Source of the DNA: Bacteroidota bacterium
Lineage (GTDB): Bacteria > Bacteroidota > Bacteroidia > Bacteroidales > Paludibacteraceae
Direction of reading: 5' to 3'
Length of the DNA stretch: 46,105 nucleotides
Assembly: GCA_017860345.1 (NCBI GenBank)
Contig: JAFNAV010000003.1
Location: forward strand, 1 to 46,105
A model generated the notes under the pieces. The model worked only from the letters and a program-made list of their open reading frames with translations. It did no database searches and was not told the origin of the DNA. Positions 1 to 8,591 of this stretch are shown here, one piece after another. Within the stretch, counting starts at the first letter, position 1, and each line of letters opens with the position of its first letter. The translations under genes were made by a program, and so were the position numbers.

Positions 1-26
1 AAATACATTCAGCATTATAAAACAAT

Positions 27-1028
27 ATGAATTCAAATAACATCATCGTAACCGGAGCCACTGGTTTGGTAGGAGGGCATTTGTTGTGGCATTTGTTGCA
101 GGAACGTGATACGGTATGGGCTATAAAACGCGCTACCAGCAATCTGAGTCCGTTGCGCACAATTTTCAGCTATTATACCGGCTCGCCCGACGAGTACCTT
201 AATCGTATACAATGGCGTATTGCCGATGTGCTTGATAAGCGTTCGGTGGCTGAGGCGCTCAGTGGTGCTGATGTGGTATATCATTGTGCAGCGGTTGTAA
301 ATCTGGGTAATGGGAGCGAAACCATGATTGATACCAACGTAAGCGGGACAAAAAACATGGTGGAAGCAGCGCTCGAAAAGGGCATTCGGAGGTTTTGTTT
401 TGTAAGTTCGATAGCGGCCTGTGGTACTGCTGCTCTGATTGACGAGAAAACCCGGTGGGAAGATACAGGAAAAAAGTCGGCATATTCGCGCAGTAAGTAT
501 TATTCGGAGGCCGATGTTTGGAAAGGAATAAAAGCGGGATTGAATGCGGTTATTGTTAATCCCGGAGTTATTTTAGGCGTATCGGGAACCGATAGCGGCA
601 GCTCGCAACTATTTGCTCAGGTGCGCAAGGGTTTGGCTTTTTATACCCGTGGCGGGAGTGGATATGTTGATGTGCAGGATGTGGTCAGGAGTATGATATG
701 GCTAACAGACAGTGAAATTTCGGGCGAAAGGTTTATTTTGGTAAGCGAGAACTGTAGCAATAAGGACATACTTTCGTGGATGGCCGATGGCTTTGGGAAA
801 AAACGCCCGTTTATAGGCGTTAGCAGGGGTGTTCTTTATACTTTGGGCTTTGTGTTGGAAATGCTTGCAAAGGTATTCAGATTTACTCCACTGATAGACC
901 GTGGAATGGCAATATCGGCCACCAACAGAGAGTATTATAGCTCGCAGAAGATAAAAGCTGCTCTTGGCTATAGTTTCCGCCCTGTGCAGGATTGTATAAC
1001 AGATGTTTGCAAATTTATGACTAAATAA
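27..1028 (+). CDS. NAD(P)-dependent epimerase/dehydratase, extended SDR family
   Basis: A 333-residue extended short-chain dehydrogenase/reductase. Seen: the Rossmann nucleotide-binding motif GATGLVG at residues 10-16, the strand-4 segment ADVVYHCAA near 81-89, Ser127/Ser128, and the catalytic Tyr153-x3-Lys157 (YSRSK). This is the full set expected of an active NAD(P)-dependent enzyme acting on a nucleotide-sugar, sterol-like or dihydroflavonol-like substrate. Length is normal for the family. The C-terminal half, which carries substrate specificity, is not one I can match to a defined reaction. It stands alone, convergent with the gene at 1133-1906. The start is the first in-frame ATG, 26 bases into the window, so its promoter lies outside or barely inside it. 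Confidence 0.85.
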   Translation: MNSNNIIVTGATGLVGGHLLWHLLQERDTVWAIKRATSNLSPLRTIFSYYTGSPDEYLNRIQWRIADVLDKRSVAEALSGADVVYHCAAVVNLGNGSETMIDTNVSGTKNMVEAALEKGIRRFCFVSSIAACGTAALIDEKTRWEDTGKKSAYSRSKYYSEADVWKGIKAGLNAVIVNPGVILGVSGTDSGSSQLFAQVRKGLAFYTRGGSGYVDVQDVVRSMIWLTDSEISGERFILVSENCSNKDILSWMADGFGKKRPFIGVSRGVLYTLGFVLEMLAKVFRFTPLIDRGMAISATNREYYSSQKIKAALGYSFRPVQDCITDVCKFMTK

Positions 1029-1132
1029 GCCTTAAGAAATGTGTACCTGCTGAGCTTATCAGGAGAAAATTTTTGTCAGGAGAAAGCATAACTGATTGTT
1101 AATCAGTATTTACAGCCCCGGGGATGCATAAA

Positions 1133-1906
1133 TCAAAACTGTATTCCGGCAGTGATTCCTATTCCGTACAGGCTTGTTCCGCCCTCATAATGATATTCTC
1201 CGGTTGGGGTACTCTCGGTCAGCTGACTCGAAAAATTGGTAGCAAAACCAAAAATTCCAAGTGATAAGAGTGTTGATTTACTTTTACGTACCTGCATGCC
1301 TATAGCAGTTCTGGCATACAGTCCGCCACTGGTTTCCTCATTTGTGGCAAATGAGTATCCACCATCGATACAAACATATGGCGATAGCTTTTTCCGTTCG
1401 GCAGCGCCTCTTAGCCTTAGAAAAACCGGAATAAAACCGATTGGTTCAGCAGAGTTCAGCACATGCAGATATCCAACTCCGGCTCCTCCAAAAAGATTTT
1501 TGCCTTTGATAAGCCTTGTGCCAAAGCTCAAAGTGCCTTGTATCACAGGTGTTAAACCAAATTTGTTTGTTGCTCTGGCCATGCCCGCCGAAAGTTCTGC
1601 CAATCCGCAGATATTGCCTTCGGGTTGTGTTTCTTCAGGCATCGACACTGTGGCGGCAGGTTTCTTATCAAGATCATTTTGGGTAGCCGCCTCTATTTTC
1701 AGAACCTCAGCGGCCGGAAACTGAAAGCGATTTCCGTCCGTTGTTTTCAGCGTGACTATTTCGTTGTTACGAATCAGTATTTGCCCAATATAAACTTCGC
1801 CTGTACGAAGGGTAACTTTGTCAGGAGTCGGATCTTTTCCGTGCACGAAAGTGGCGGAAAATAATAAAACGACAAGGAGCAGTATCTTATGAAAATGATT
1901 CTGCAT
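1133..1906 (-). CDS. Exported protein with predicted small outer-membrane barrel, unknown function
   Basis: A 257-residue protein of unrecognised family. Residues 1-23 form a clear signal peptide (a run of Leu/Val ending in FVHG-KD). A short region at about 28-72 (VTLRTGEVYIGQIL, then IVTLKTTDGNRFQFPAAEV) has the alternating look of a small Sm-like or SH3-like beta fold. After a Pro/Glu-rich linker, residues 100-257 alternate hydrophobic and polar residues with many Gly and aromatic residues and end in a terminal Phe (GIGITAGIQF), as in outer-membrane beta-barrels. It starts 3 bases after the stop of the aminotransferase at 1910-3031 and is probably co-transcribed with it. No catalytic motif is visible. 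The membrane topology is inference. Confidence 0.7.
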   Translation of the reverse strand: MQNHFHKILLLVVLLFSATFVHGKDPTPDKVTLRTGEVYIGQILIRNNEIVTLKTTDGNRFQFPAAEVLKIEAATQNDLDKKPAATVSMPEETQPEGNICGLAELSAGMARATNKFGLTPVIQGTLSFGTRLIKGKNLFGGAGVGYLHVLNSAEPIGFIPVFLRLRGAAERKKLSPYVCIDGGYSFATNEETSGGLYARTAIGMQVRKSKSTLLSLGIFGFATNFSSQLTESTPTGEYHYEGGTSLYGIGITAGIQF

Positions 1907-1909
1907 GTA

Positions 1910-3031
1910 TTACAGAAGGCTTTTGAACTGGTCGATAAAATACTGAGCGTCCGATTTGGATAAGCACAATGGCGGAAGCAGGCGTATGGTATTAGTACCA
2001 CTGGCACCAGTAAATATCTTTTTATCAAACAACAAGCTGTTGCGTATATCTTTCACGGGGTAATCAAACTCAATACCAATCATCAAACCAAGTCCTCTGA
2101 CTTCTTTGATATTGGGCAGCTTTTTGAGTTCCTCAATAATAAAGTCGCCCACTTTCTGTGCATTTTCTACCAGATGTTCGGCTTTAATTACATCCAATAC
2201 AGCTATGGCTGCGGTGCAAGCCAGGTGGCTACCACCGAATGTAGTTCCAAGCATACCGTGCGAAGCATTGAATTTTGGACTAATCATTAATCCGCCGATA
2301 GGAAATCCATTGCCCATTCCTTTGGCCACAGTGATTAAGTCGGGGCGGATACCGGCATGTTGGTGGGCAAAAAACTTGCCGCTGCGGCCGTAGCCTGACT
2401 GTACCTCGTCGAGGATAAGCACGGTTTCAGTTGCGGTGCAGGCTTTGCTGAGCTCTTGCAGAAACTCGGTTTCAGGAGTTTGTATGCCACCTACGCCCTG
2501 AATGCCTTCAATAATAACCGCACAGACATCGCCTTTAGCGAGCGATTTTTTTACCCCGTCAATGTCGTTGAGTGCAAAAAACTCAACCTCAAAGCCTTCG
2601 TTGATAGGTGCAACAATCTTAGGATTATTCGTAACCCTTACTGCTGCTGAGGTTCGGCCGTGAAAGCTTTTGTTGAACGCAATCACTTTTCGGCGTCCGT
2701 TGTGAAACGAAGCTAATTTCAGCGCGTTTTCGTTGGCTTCGGCACCGGAGTTAATTAGAAATAGCGAATAATCTTCGTAGCCCGAAATTTTACCCAATTT
2801 CTCGGCCAGTTCAGTTTGAAGTTTATTGATAACCGAGTTGGAATAAAATACTAACTTTTCGGTTTGTTGAGTAAGCTTCTGTACGTAGTAAGGGTGCGAA
2901 TGCCCAATAGAAATAACGGCATGTCCTCCGTACAAATCCAAATATTCTATGCCGTGGCTGTCGTAGGTACGACATCCTACACCTTTTGTTATTTCAATAT
3001 CAAACAGCGGATAAACATCAAATAAGTTCAT
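1910..3031 (-). CDS. argD: Class III aminotransferase, acetylornithine/succinylornithine type
   Basis: A 373-residue PLP-dependent class III aminotransferase, expected to interconvert N-acylornithine and N-acylglutamate semialdehyde in arginine biosynthesis. Seen: NSGAEANENALKLA near 94-107 (phosphate-binding region), KSFHGRT near 121-127, LILDEVQSGYGRSGKFFA with Asp208 contacting the PLP ring nitrogen, and TVAKGMGNGFPIGG with the Schiff-base Lys237. The length fits ArgD (about 375-400) better than ornithine or GABA aminotransferases. Some Bacteroidota use succinylated rather than acetylated intermediates, and the sequence alone does not tell which acyl group is used here. No other arg gene lies nearby. 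The next gene downstream is an exported barrel-like protein only 3 bases away, an odd operon partner. Confidence 0.85.
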   Translation of the reverse strand: MNLFDVYPLFDIEITKGVGCRTYDSHGIEYLDLYGGHAVISIGHSHPYYVQKLTQQTEKLVFYSNSVINKLQTELAEKLGKISGYEDYSLFLINSGAEANENALKLASFHNGRRKVIAFNKSFHGRTSAAVRVTNNPKIVAPINEGFEVEFFALNDIDGVKKSLAKGDVCAVIIEGIQGVGGIQTPETEFLQELSKACTATETVLILDEVQSGYGRSGKFFAHQHAGIRPDLITVAKGMGNGFPIGGLMISPKFNASHGMLGTTFGGSHLACTAAIAVLDVIKAEHLVENAQKVGDFIIEELKKLPNIKEVRGLGLMIGIEFDYPVKDIRNSLLFDKKIFTGASGTNTIRLLPPLCLSKSDAQYFIDQFKSLL

Positions 3032-3052
3032 TGTTTTCTGTAATTAAATAAA

Positions 3053-3193
3053 GTTTATATGGATAAAACCAGATAGCTATCGGGATTGTAGACCCAATGT
3101 TGATGCTTTAGCATCAATAACTATGTGGACGTATCTTAAGTTTGTTTCTAACTATGCGTTATTATGTGTCTTATATATATAATAAAAATAATG
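3053..3193. repeat. Dispersed repeat copy A (141 bp), related to 22119-22229
   Basis: It aligns along its length with the stretch at 22119-22229. Both begin GTTTATATGG, carry a GATAG-N-TATC-GGATTGTA block, then CCCAAT, a hairpin of the form TTGATG-TTTA-ATCAA, then ATCAATAACTATG, and end near TGTGTCTTATA and AATAATG. Copy A has about 36 extra bases (roughly 3128-3163) bounded by two AACTATG words, absent from copy B. The hairpin TTGATGCTTTAGCATCAA here is perfect, and in copy B two pairs become G-U wobbles. The copies lie in opposite orientation relative to their neighbouring genes. Confidence 0.75.
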
Positions 3194-3423
3194 GTCTAAT
3201 TTTACATGACAAAAATTCTATTTTGCCTATAATTAATGTGAATAGAAACGCGGATACGGCGGATTAAACAGATTTTCGCTGTAAACTCAAAAGTTTTCCT
3301 AATACGGATTACATTTCAGATTTTAGACTTCACAAGTGAAGTCGGCTGATTTTCAGTTGCGAAGACTAATCCGCCATATCCGCGTTTCTATTCTTTTTTT
3401 TGTCATGTACTTAGTGGTCTAAT
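3192..3423. mobile_element. MITE-like element with inverted repeats and flanking 9-bp direct repeats
   Basis: The 9-mer TGGTCTAAT occurs at 3192-3200 and again at 3415-3423, bracketing a 214-bp non-coding segment. Just inside them are inverted ends: TACATGACAAAAA at 3203-3215 and TTTTTGTCATGTA at 3397-3409. Further in, 27 bases at 3240-3266 match the reverse complement of 3367-3393 with one mismatch (core AAACGCGGATACGGCGGATT). A central palindrome GACTTCAC-AA-GTGAAGTC lies at 3326-3343. No reading frame is present. The direct repeats look like a target-site duplication, although the inverted ends are set 2 and 5 bases in from them. I read this as a non-autonomous transposon relic. Confidence 0.6.
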
Positions 3424-3439
3424 ATATAAAATAAATTTA

Positions 3440-4390
3440 TCAGATTACCTCTGGTTTTAAGATAGTATAGCAAAGGTAAGCACTGTAAATAAGCAGCAGC
3501 GAGGCTCCCTGCCAGCGTTTTATTTCGTGTTTTGAATTGCTTTGCACAAAGACAAATACCAGCACAGTGGACAAGGTAACAAGAATTAAATCGGGCAACA
3601 TGCCGGCATAACCAGGCAAAGGGCGTACTACGGCGCTGGTACCCAGTATGAAAAACATGTTGAAGATATTGGATCCCACAACATTTCCAAGTGCTATATC
3701 CGAATTTTTCTTAAATGCGGCTACCACCGAAGTGGCCAGTTCGGGCAGCGAGGTACCCAGAGCTACGATGGTAAGTCCTATAACTGATTGACTTACGCCC
3801 CATTTGCCTGCCAGGCTTACGGCGCTGGGTACAATGAGGTCGGCTCCAAAAATAAGCGCTCCAAGTCCGCCCGTTATCATGATAATGGCCATCCATATCT
3901 TCATAGGTTTTACGTCCTCTACCCCGGCAGTTTCGGGGTGCTTCAACGAACGGCGTATGGTGGTGAACATAAACCAGGCGAAGAAACCCAGCAACAATAG
4001 CCCATCGATTCTCGACAAGGTATCGTCGGTTACCCAGCACAGAAAAATTACTGCTACCGGAGCCAAAGTACTCATCGGAATATCGAATCGTCTGGAACTG
4101 CGTTGCGATTTTATAGGCGCAATAAGCGCCGACAAACCTAATATCACGAAAACATTGATAGTATTGCTGCCGATAATATTGGTCAGAGCAATGTCGGTGG
4201 TATCCGGCTTGGCTGCCGCTACAAGGTTTACAACCAGTTCCGGAGCCGAAGTGCCTAATGCTACTACGGTAAGCCCGATAACAAGGTTGGATATGTTGAA
4301 TCTTTTGGCTAACCCGCTTGCTCCATCCACCAAAAAATGCGCACCAACAATCAGAACAACGAACCCTATTAATATCAATAAATAATCCAT
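3440..4390 (-). CDS. Calcium/sodium antiporter of the CaCA family (YrbG-like)
   Basis: A 316-residue inner-membrane cation exchanger. Both alpha-repeats of the CaCA superfamily are present: GTSAPELVVNLVAA with NIIGSNTINVFVILG in the first half, and GTSLPELATSVVAA with GNVVGSNIFNMFFILG in the second. The acidic and Asn/Ser residues of these repeats form the ion-binding sites. About ten hydrophobic segments span the whole protein, with no regulatory soluble loop, as in the short bacterial members. It stands alone. A promoter-like TACCTTTG lies on the minus strand at 4418-4425, about 28 bases upstream of the ATG. Calcium is the usual substrate in the family, and specificity here is inferred. Confidence 0.9.
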   Translation of the reverse strand: MDYLLILIGFVVLIVGAHFLVDGASGLAKRFNISNLVIGLTVVALGTSAPELVVNLVAAAKPDTTDIALTNIIGSNTINVFVILGLSALIAPIKSQRSSRRFDIPMSTLAPVAVIFLCWVTDDTLSRIDGLLLLGFFAWFMFTTIRRSLKHPETAGVEDVKPMKIWMAIIMITGGLGALIFGADLIVPSAVSLAGKWGVSQSVIGLTIVALGTSLPELATSVVAAFKKNSDIALGNVVGSNIFNMFFILGTSAVVRPLPGYAGMLPDLILVTLSTVLVFVFVQSNSKHEIKRWQGASLLLIYSAYLCYTILKPEVI

Positions 4391-4417
4391 TTCTTAATTA
4401 ACTATAACAATACTCCA

Positions 4418-4425
4418 CAAAGGTA
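4418..4425 (-). promoter_or_regulatory. Bacteroidota -7 box for the CaCA antiporter
   Basis: The minus strand reads TACCTTTG, an exact match to TANNTTTG. It lies 28 bases before the start codon at 4390. I see no convincing TTTG element at the expected distance upstream. Confidence 0.5.
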
Positions 4426-4874
4426 ACAATAAAAATGCACCATTAAAAAACATCGGGCAACACGGCTCGGTTTTTTTGAAGAAAAACATATATCCCGCCC
4501 TCGGGCATTGTATATGGTTGCATTGCATTGATTAAAAACAGGTGTATTGAAAAAAAAGATTGCAATAGATATTATATAGAATAAAAAAACATAAGCTTGA
4601 AAGTGAAATTATTAAACACGAAGCCATGAAGTCGCAATTTTTCTTTACTTAACACATGAGCACGAAGAAAAACATATTTATATGTTTTTAATTGTGTCTT
4701 GAGTTGCTTTTAAAGTCGCTAAAGGCCAATAAAATATCTTTAGCTTTATAAAAAATATTCCACATTAACAACTTTAGTGTCTTAGGGTCTTTGTGTTTAT
4801 AATTGCCTTATTTTTAGTCATAAACAAACCGTTTTTTGTACAAACTCTAATGCTTTGAAAACAAATAACCTGAA
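4426..4874. other. Gene-free A/T-rich spacer
   Basis: No credible coding region. It contains an A/T hairpin AAAAACATA-TTTA-TATGTTTTT at 4668-4689, possibly a weak terminator for the phosphate symporter. Degenerate words such as AAACACGAAGCCATGAAG (about 4614-4631) and TTAGTGTCTTAGGGTCTTTG (about 4774-4793) look like remnants of a low-complexity CACGAAG-type repeat in inverted arrangement. Confidence 0.4.
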
Positions 4875-6683
4875 TTAACCTTTTATCAGATTGGTTTCAT
4901 TGAGCGCCTCTATGACATTGATTACATAATCACCCGTTTTTTCACATTCAACGATAATGTCCATGTAGGTTACGCTGGCCTGATATTCATACTTTTTCAG
5001 CTTCACATCGTTGATGTTTTGTAGTTTGAGTTGATTTCTGAAATTATTGATTTCGTTCTCAATATTGAGCGAACGGTTAAACTCATCGTTGCTGATGTGA
5101 TTATTCTGCATAGATAGCGACATTTGGTGCAGCGCTCCTTCTACCAGATTCATCATCAGGTCGATGTTGGCGTCCATATCTTTGGTGTACACCGATTTGT
5201 CGTCGCGTTTGCGAACGATAGTCCGGCCTATATTATGACAGCCGTCGCTGATGCTTTCAATTTCGGAAACTACCCTGAGCATGGTTTGTATCTGAAATTT
5301 ACCCTCGTCGCTCAGCCGCCCGTCCGAAACCTTGGTCAGGTATTTGGCTATTTCTACCTCCATGCGGTCGCTGATGCTTTCGTATTTCTGTATGCGACTG
5401 AATTTCTTCACAAATTCATTTTCATTTTTTTCGTAGTACAGTTCCCGCACTATTTTGAACATGCGCTCGGTACGTTCTGCATATCCTTTAATCTCTTTCC
5501 ATGCCTGTAAAAGCGACAATTCCGAGGTAGAGAGCAAGCCTGTAGATATATACTGCATCTGAAACTCATCATCGGTATCTTTTTTTCTGATAACGAAAGT
5601 TACTACCTTACCAATAATTTTTACAAACCAGATCATAACAAAGGTGTTGATCAGGTTAAACATGGTGTGGAAAAGCGACAATCCGTATGAGGTTGCCAAC
5701 TGATAATCCATCAATTGAGTTTTGAGTATTTCCTGTCCGGGCGATAACGCTTTGCCATCGGTAGTGATAGCTTTGAGCGTTTCGGCATCCATAGAAGAGG
5801 TAAAGCTCGTTAGCATTGTTGGGTCGCCGGGGCCGAATTTAGTCACTAAAGCTGTTATCATTCCTATAAACGGATAGAACAAAAACAGCATCCATATAAC
5901 TCCGAAGATATTGAATGTGGTATGCGCCAGAGCAGCCCTTTTGGCGGCCACATTGGCCGGAATGGCAGCTATGTTGGCAGTGATGGTGGTGCCGATATTC
6001 TCGCCAAGTACCATGGCAGCACCCAGGTCGTACGAAATCCATCCTTTGCTTACCATTACCAGAGTGATGGCCATGGTGGCACTCGATGATTGTACAATAA
6101 TGGTGAGCAGGGTGCCAATGCCAAGAAAAATAAGTACCGATCCAAAACCCGATTGCGTGTAGTTGGACAAGAACTCGAGCATTTCAGGGTTGCTTTTTAA
6201 GTCAGGTACCGAGTTTTTAAGCATTTCGAGGCCCATAAACAAAAACGCAAATCCCAGGATAAACTCTCCGATAGATTTGCGTTTGCTTTTAGCTGAAAAA
6301 ATAAAAGGGATGGATACGGCAATAAGCGGCAGCGAAAAAGCTGCGATGCTTACCTTAAAGCCAAAGAGTGAAATAATCCAGGCGGTAACCGTAGTCCCGA
6401 TGTTAGCGCCCATAATTACGGTAATAGCTTGTAAGAGGCTTAGTAAACCGGCGTTTACAAAACTAACAACCATTACTGTGGTGGCCGATGATGACTGAAT
6501 GATGGAGGTGATAAATAAACCGGTAAGAACACCCGCGACCCTGTTTTTGGTCATGGCGGCAAGTACTGCTCTGAGTTTATTTCCTGCTACTTTCTGTAAT
6601 CCTTCGCTCATAATCTTCATTCCGTAGAGGAATAAGCCTAATGAGCCAACAAGCGTCATGAAGTCGAAAAAACTGTAGTTCAT
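4875..6683 (-). CDS. Na+/phosphate cotransporter with C-terminal PhoU-like domain
   Basis: A 602-residue membrane protein of the NptA/YjbB Na/Pi-cotransporter family. The two family-defining QSSSAT motifs are visible, QSSSATTVMVVSFVNAG near residue 63 and QSSSATMAITLVMVSKG near 198, each inside a repeat of hydrophobic helices. Residues 1 to about 375 hold the transport domain. From about 390 to 600 is a soluble, acidic, helical region with two bundles resembling PhoU, which in this family is thought to modulate phosphate uptake. The family moves inorganic phosphate with sodium across the inner membrane. The gene is monocistronic with a well-formed promoter on the minus strand at 6709-6739. 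Confidence 0.9.
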   Translation of the reverse strand: MNYSFFDFMTLVGSLGLFLYGMKIMSEGLQKVAGNKLRAVLAAMTKNRVAGVLTGLFITSIIQSSSATTVMVVSFVNAGLLSLLQAITVIMGANIGTTVTAWIISLFGFKVSIAAFSLPLIAVSIPFIFSAKSKRKSIGEFILGFAFLFMGLEMLKNSVPDLKSNPEMLEFLSNYTQSGFGSVLIFLGIGTLLTIIVQSSSATMAITLVMVSKGWISYDLGAAMVLGENIGTTITANIAAIPANVAAKRAALAHTTFNIFGVIWMLFLFYPFIGMITALVTKFGPGDPTMLTSFTSSMDAETLKAITTDGKALSPGQEILKTQLMDYQLATSYGLSLFHTMFNLINTFVMIWFVKIIGKVVTFVIRKKDTDDEFQMQYISTGLLSTSELSLLQAWKEIKGYAERTERMFKIVRELYYEKNENEFVKKFSRIQKYESISDRMEVEIAKYLTKVSDGRLSDEGKFQIQTMLRVVSEIESISDGCHNIGRTIVRKRDDKSVYTKDMDANIDLMMNLVEGALHQMSLSMQNNHISNDEFNRSLNIENEINNFRNQLKLQNINDVKLKKYEYQASVTYMDIIVECEKTGDYVINVIEALNETNLIKG

Positions 6684-6708
6684 TTACTGATATTTGAATA
6701 AATTGTTG

Positions 6709-6739
6709 CAAAAGTAATTCAAAATTGCTCACATTCAAA
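6709..6739 (-). promoter_or_regulatory. Promoter for the Na+/phosphate cotransporter
   Basis: On the minus strand TTTG (6736-6739) is followed after 19 bases by TACTTTTG (6709-6716), matching the Bacteroidota consensus TTTG-N19-21-TANNTTTG. The predicted transcript starts about 20 bases before the ATG at 6683. Confidence 0.65.
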
Positions 6740-6812
6740 TAAAAGGATTCAAAAAAAATAGCTATTTTTACGACGAATAAATAACAGCTTTAAAAAATCA
6801 GGCCTATTTTTT

Positions 6813-8483
6813 ATGGATAGAATCGTAACAATTTACTGTAAAAACACCCAATCATATCATAATTATCCCCTCGGGACTTCGCTGATTGATATTTACAAAG
6901 ATTTAAATATTGAGTTGAAATATCAGGTAGTAGCGGCCCGGGTAAACTACAAGGTAGAGGATTTGAATTTTTATATTTACAAACCTAAAGATATTGAATT
7001 TATAGATTTGAGCACCCCATCGGGTATGCGGGTGTACGTTCGTACGCTAAGTATGGTGCTGGCTATGGCGGTGTCTGAGTTGTATCCGCATGCCAGTTTG
7101 GTTATAGAACACCCCATTGCCAAAGGGTATTACTGTAAATTAGAGAAACTTGGTGAGCCCCTTACAAACGAAGTAATCAATAAAATTAAGGAACGGGTTA
7201 ACCTGATTATTGCTCAGGGAAAAAGAATTTTTACTGAAGAAAAACAAACTACCGAGGTTAAGGAGTTATTTTCAAAACAAAAAAAACAAAAGGATAAATT
7301 ATCGCTGTTCGAAACCTTGGGAAATCCGTATTGCCGCTTTTTCCGTATCGACGATTATATCGATTATTATAGTGGCGTATTGCTGCCTTCTACCGATTAT
7401 CTGGGCTTATATGATTTAGTGCCGTTTTACGATGGTATGTTGTTGTGCGTACCTAACCGCGATAATCCGCTTGTACTTGAACAGATTGTGGATCAACCTA
7501 AAATGTTTGATATTTTTAAGGAATATGTGGGTTGGAATAAAATTATGAACCTGAACAATGTAGGTGAGTTTAACGTTGCATGTAAAAACAATCAGACATT
7601 TAACCTGATTAAAGTATCGGAGGCTCTGCACGAAAAAAAGGTGGCGCTGATAGCTGATATGATTTCGCAACGGTCGGATAAAGTAAAATTTGTGCTTATC
7701 TCGGGGCCGTCGTCGTCGGGTAAAACTACGTTTAGCAAGCGGCTCTCTATTCAGCTCATGGTAAGCGGACTTAAACCCGTGTCGCTATCGCTGGACAACT
7801 ATTTTGTAAACAGGGAAGATACGCCGCTCGACGAAAACGGAGAATGGGATTTTGAACACCTGCATGCATTGGACTTGCCGTTTTTCAACGAGCAACTCAA
7901 ACAATTGCTGGCTGGTGAAGAAATAGAAATACCGTTTTTTAATTTTGAAGACGGGAAACGGTATTTTAAAGGAGATAAACTAAAGCTTGAAGAAGACAGT
8001 ATCCTGATAATGGAAGGTATACATGCGCTTAATCCGGCGCTTATACCTGATATTCCGCATGATATTACATTTAAAATATATGTATCGGCGCTTACAACCA
8101 TATCTATCGATAATCATAACTGGATACCTACTACCGATACCCGGCTGTTGCGCAGAATTATACGCGATTACCGTTTTAGAAATTACTCTGCACGCGAAAC
8201 GATAGCTCGCTGGCCCAGTGTGCGTCGTGGCGAGGAAAAGTGGATTTACCCGTTTCAGGAAAATGCGGATGTAATGTTTAACTCGGCCTTGTTGTTTGAA
8301 CTGGCCGTATTGAAAAAACATGCTGAGCCTATATTGGCCGAAGTGCCTAAGTTTTGCGATGAATATACCGAGACGCACAGGCTTATCAAGTTTTTAAATT
8401 ATTTTGTATCAATACCAGAAAGAGAGATACCGCCAACTTCGTTGCTGCGTGAGTTTGTGGGGGGTAGTAGTTTCCGGTATTAA
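6813..8483 (+). CDS. Nucleoside (uridine) kinase with N-terminal TGS-like region
   Basis: A 556-residue protein with two parts. Residues 1-65 resemble a TGS-type ubiquitin-like fold, and the segment to about 250 resembles the editing-type region of threonyl-tRNA synthetase-like proteins. The C-terminal half is a P-loop kinase of the uridine kinase/phosphoribulokinase family: Walker A GPSSSGKTT at 298-306, the substrate-binding segment LSLDNYFVNREDTP, and the ILIMEGIHALNP segment. It should phosphorylate uridine/cytidine, or a related small molecule, with ATP. This long form is common in Bacteroidota and Firmicutes and is usually annotated uridine kinase, but its physiological substrate is not fixed by sequence. 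It lies alone, divergent from the phosphate symporter. Confidence 0.8.
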   Translation: MDRIVTIYCKNTQSYHNYPLGTSLIDIYKDLNIELKYQVVAARVNYKVEDLNFYIYKPKDIEFIDLSTPSGMRVYVRTLSMVLAMAVSELYPHASLVIEHPIAKGYYCKLEKLGEPLTNEVINKIKERVNLIIAQGKRIFTEEKQTTEVKELFSKQKKQKDKLSLFETLGNPYCRFFRIDDYIDYYSGVLLPSTDYLGLYDLVPFYDGMLLCVPNRDNPLVLEQIVDQPKMFDIFKEYVGWNKIMNLNNVGEFNVACKNNQTFNLIKVSEALHEKKVALIADMISQRSDKVKFVLISGPSSSGKTTFSKRLSIQLMVSGLKPVSLSLDNYFVNREDTPLDENGEWDFEHLHALDLPFFNEQLKQLLAGEEIEIPFFNFEDGKRYFKGDKLKLEEDSILIMEGIHALNPALIPDIPHDITFKIYVSALTTISIDNHNWIPTTDTRLLRRIIRDYRFRNYSARETIARWPSVRRGEEKWIYPFQENADVMFNSALLFELAVLKKHAEPILAEVPKFCDEYTETHRLIKFLNYFVSIPEREIPPTSLLREFVGGSSFRY

Positions 8484-8545
8484 GATTTATCTGACAATTT
8501 TTTATTCTCAATATTTCAATATCTGTTCATCGTGTTTTTCAGGAT

Positions 8546-8579
8546 ATGCCGTTTCGTTTTTTTTTCTCGAAACTGGCAT
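8546..8579 (+). other. Hairpin with T-rich loop upstream of the first barrel gene
   Basis: ATGCC-GTTTCG at 8546-8556 pairs with CGAAAC-(T)-GGCAT at 8568-8579, an 11-bp stem with a single bulged T and an 11-base T-rich loop. It sits 12 bases before the ATG at 8592 and could end the kinase transcript or influence translation of the barrel gene. Confidence 0.45.
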
Positions 8580-8591
8580 CCTCTTTATTTT

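Noticed and set aside
1091..1107. ACTGATT-GTT-AATCAGT as a bidirectional terminator between the first two genes
   Set aside because: The 7-bp stem is A/T-rich and no T-run follows on either strand, so it is not supported as a terminator.
3711..4040. An open frame on the minus strand within the antiporter gene
   Set aside because: It overlaps a full CaCA gene with both alpha-repeats in another frame. The composition is low-complexity and it has no start context or family resemblance.
8532..8591. A 20-residue upstream extension of the first barrel protein
   Set aside because: The next ATG begins a clear signal peptide, and the extension overlaps a hairpin.
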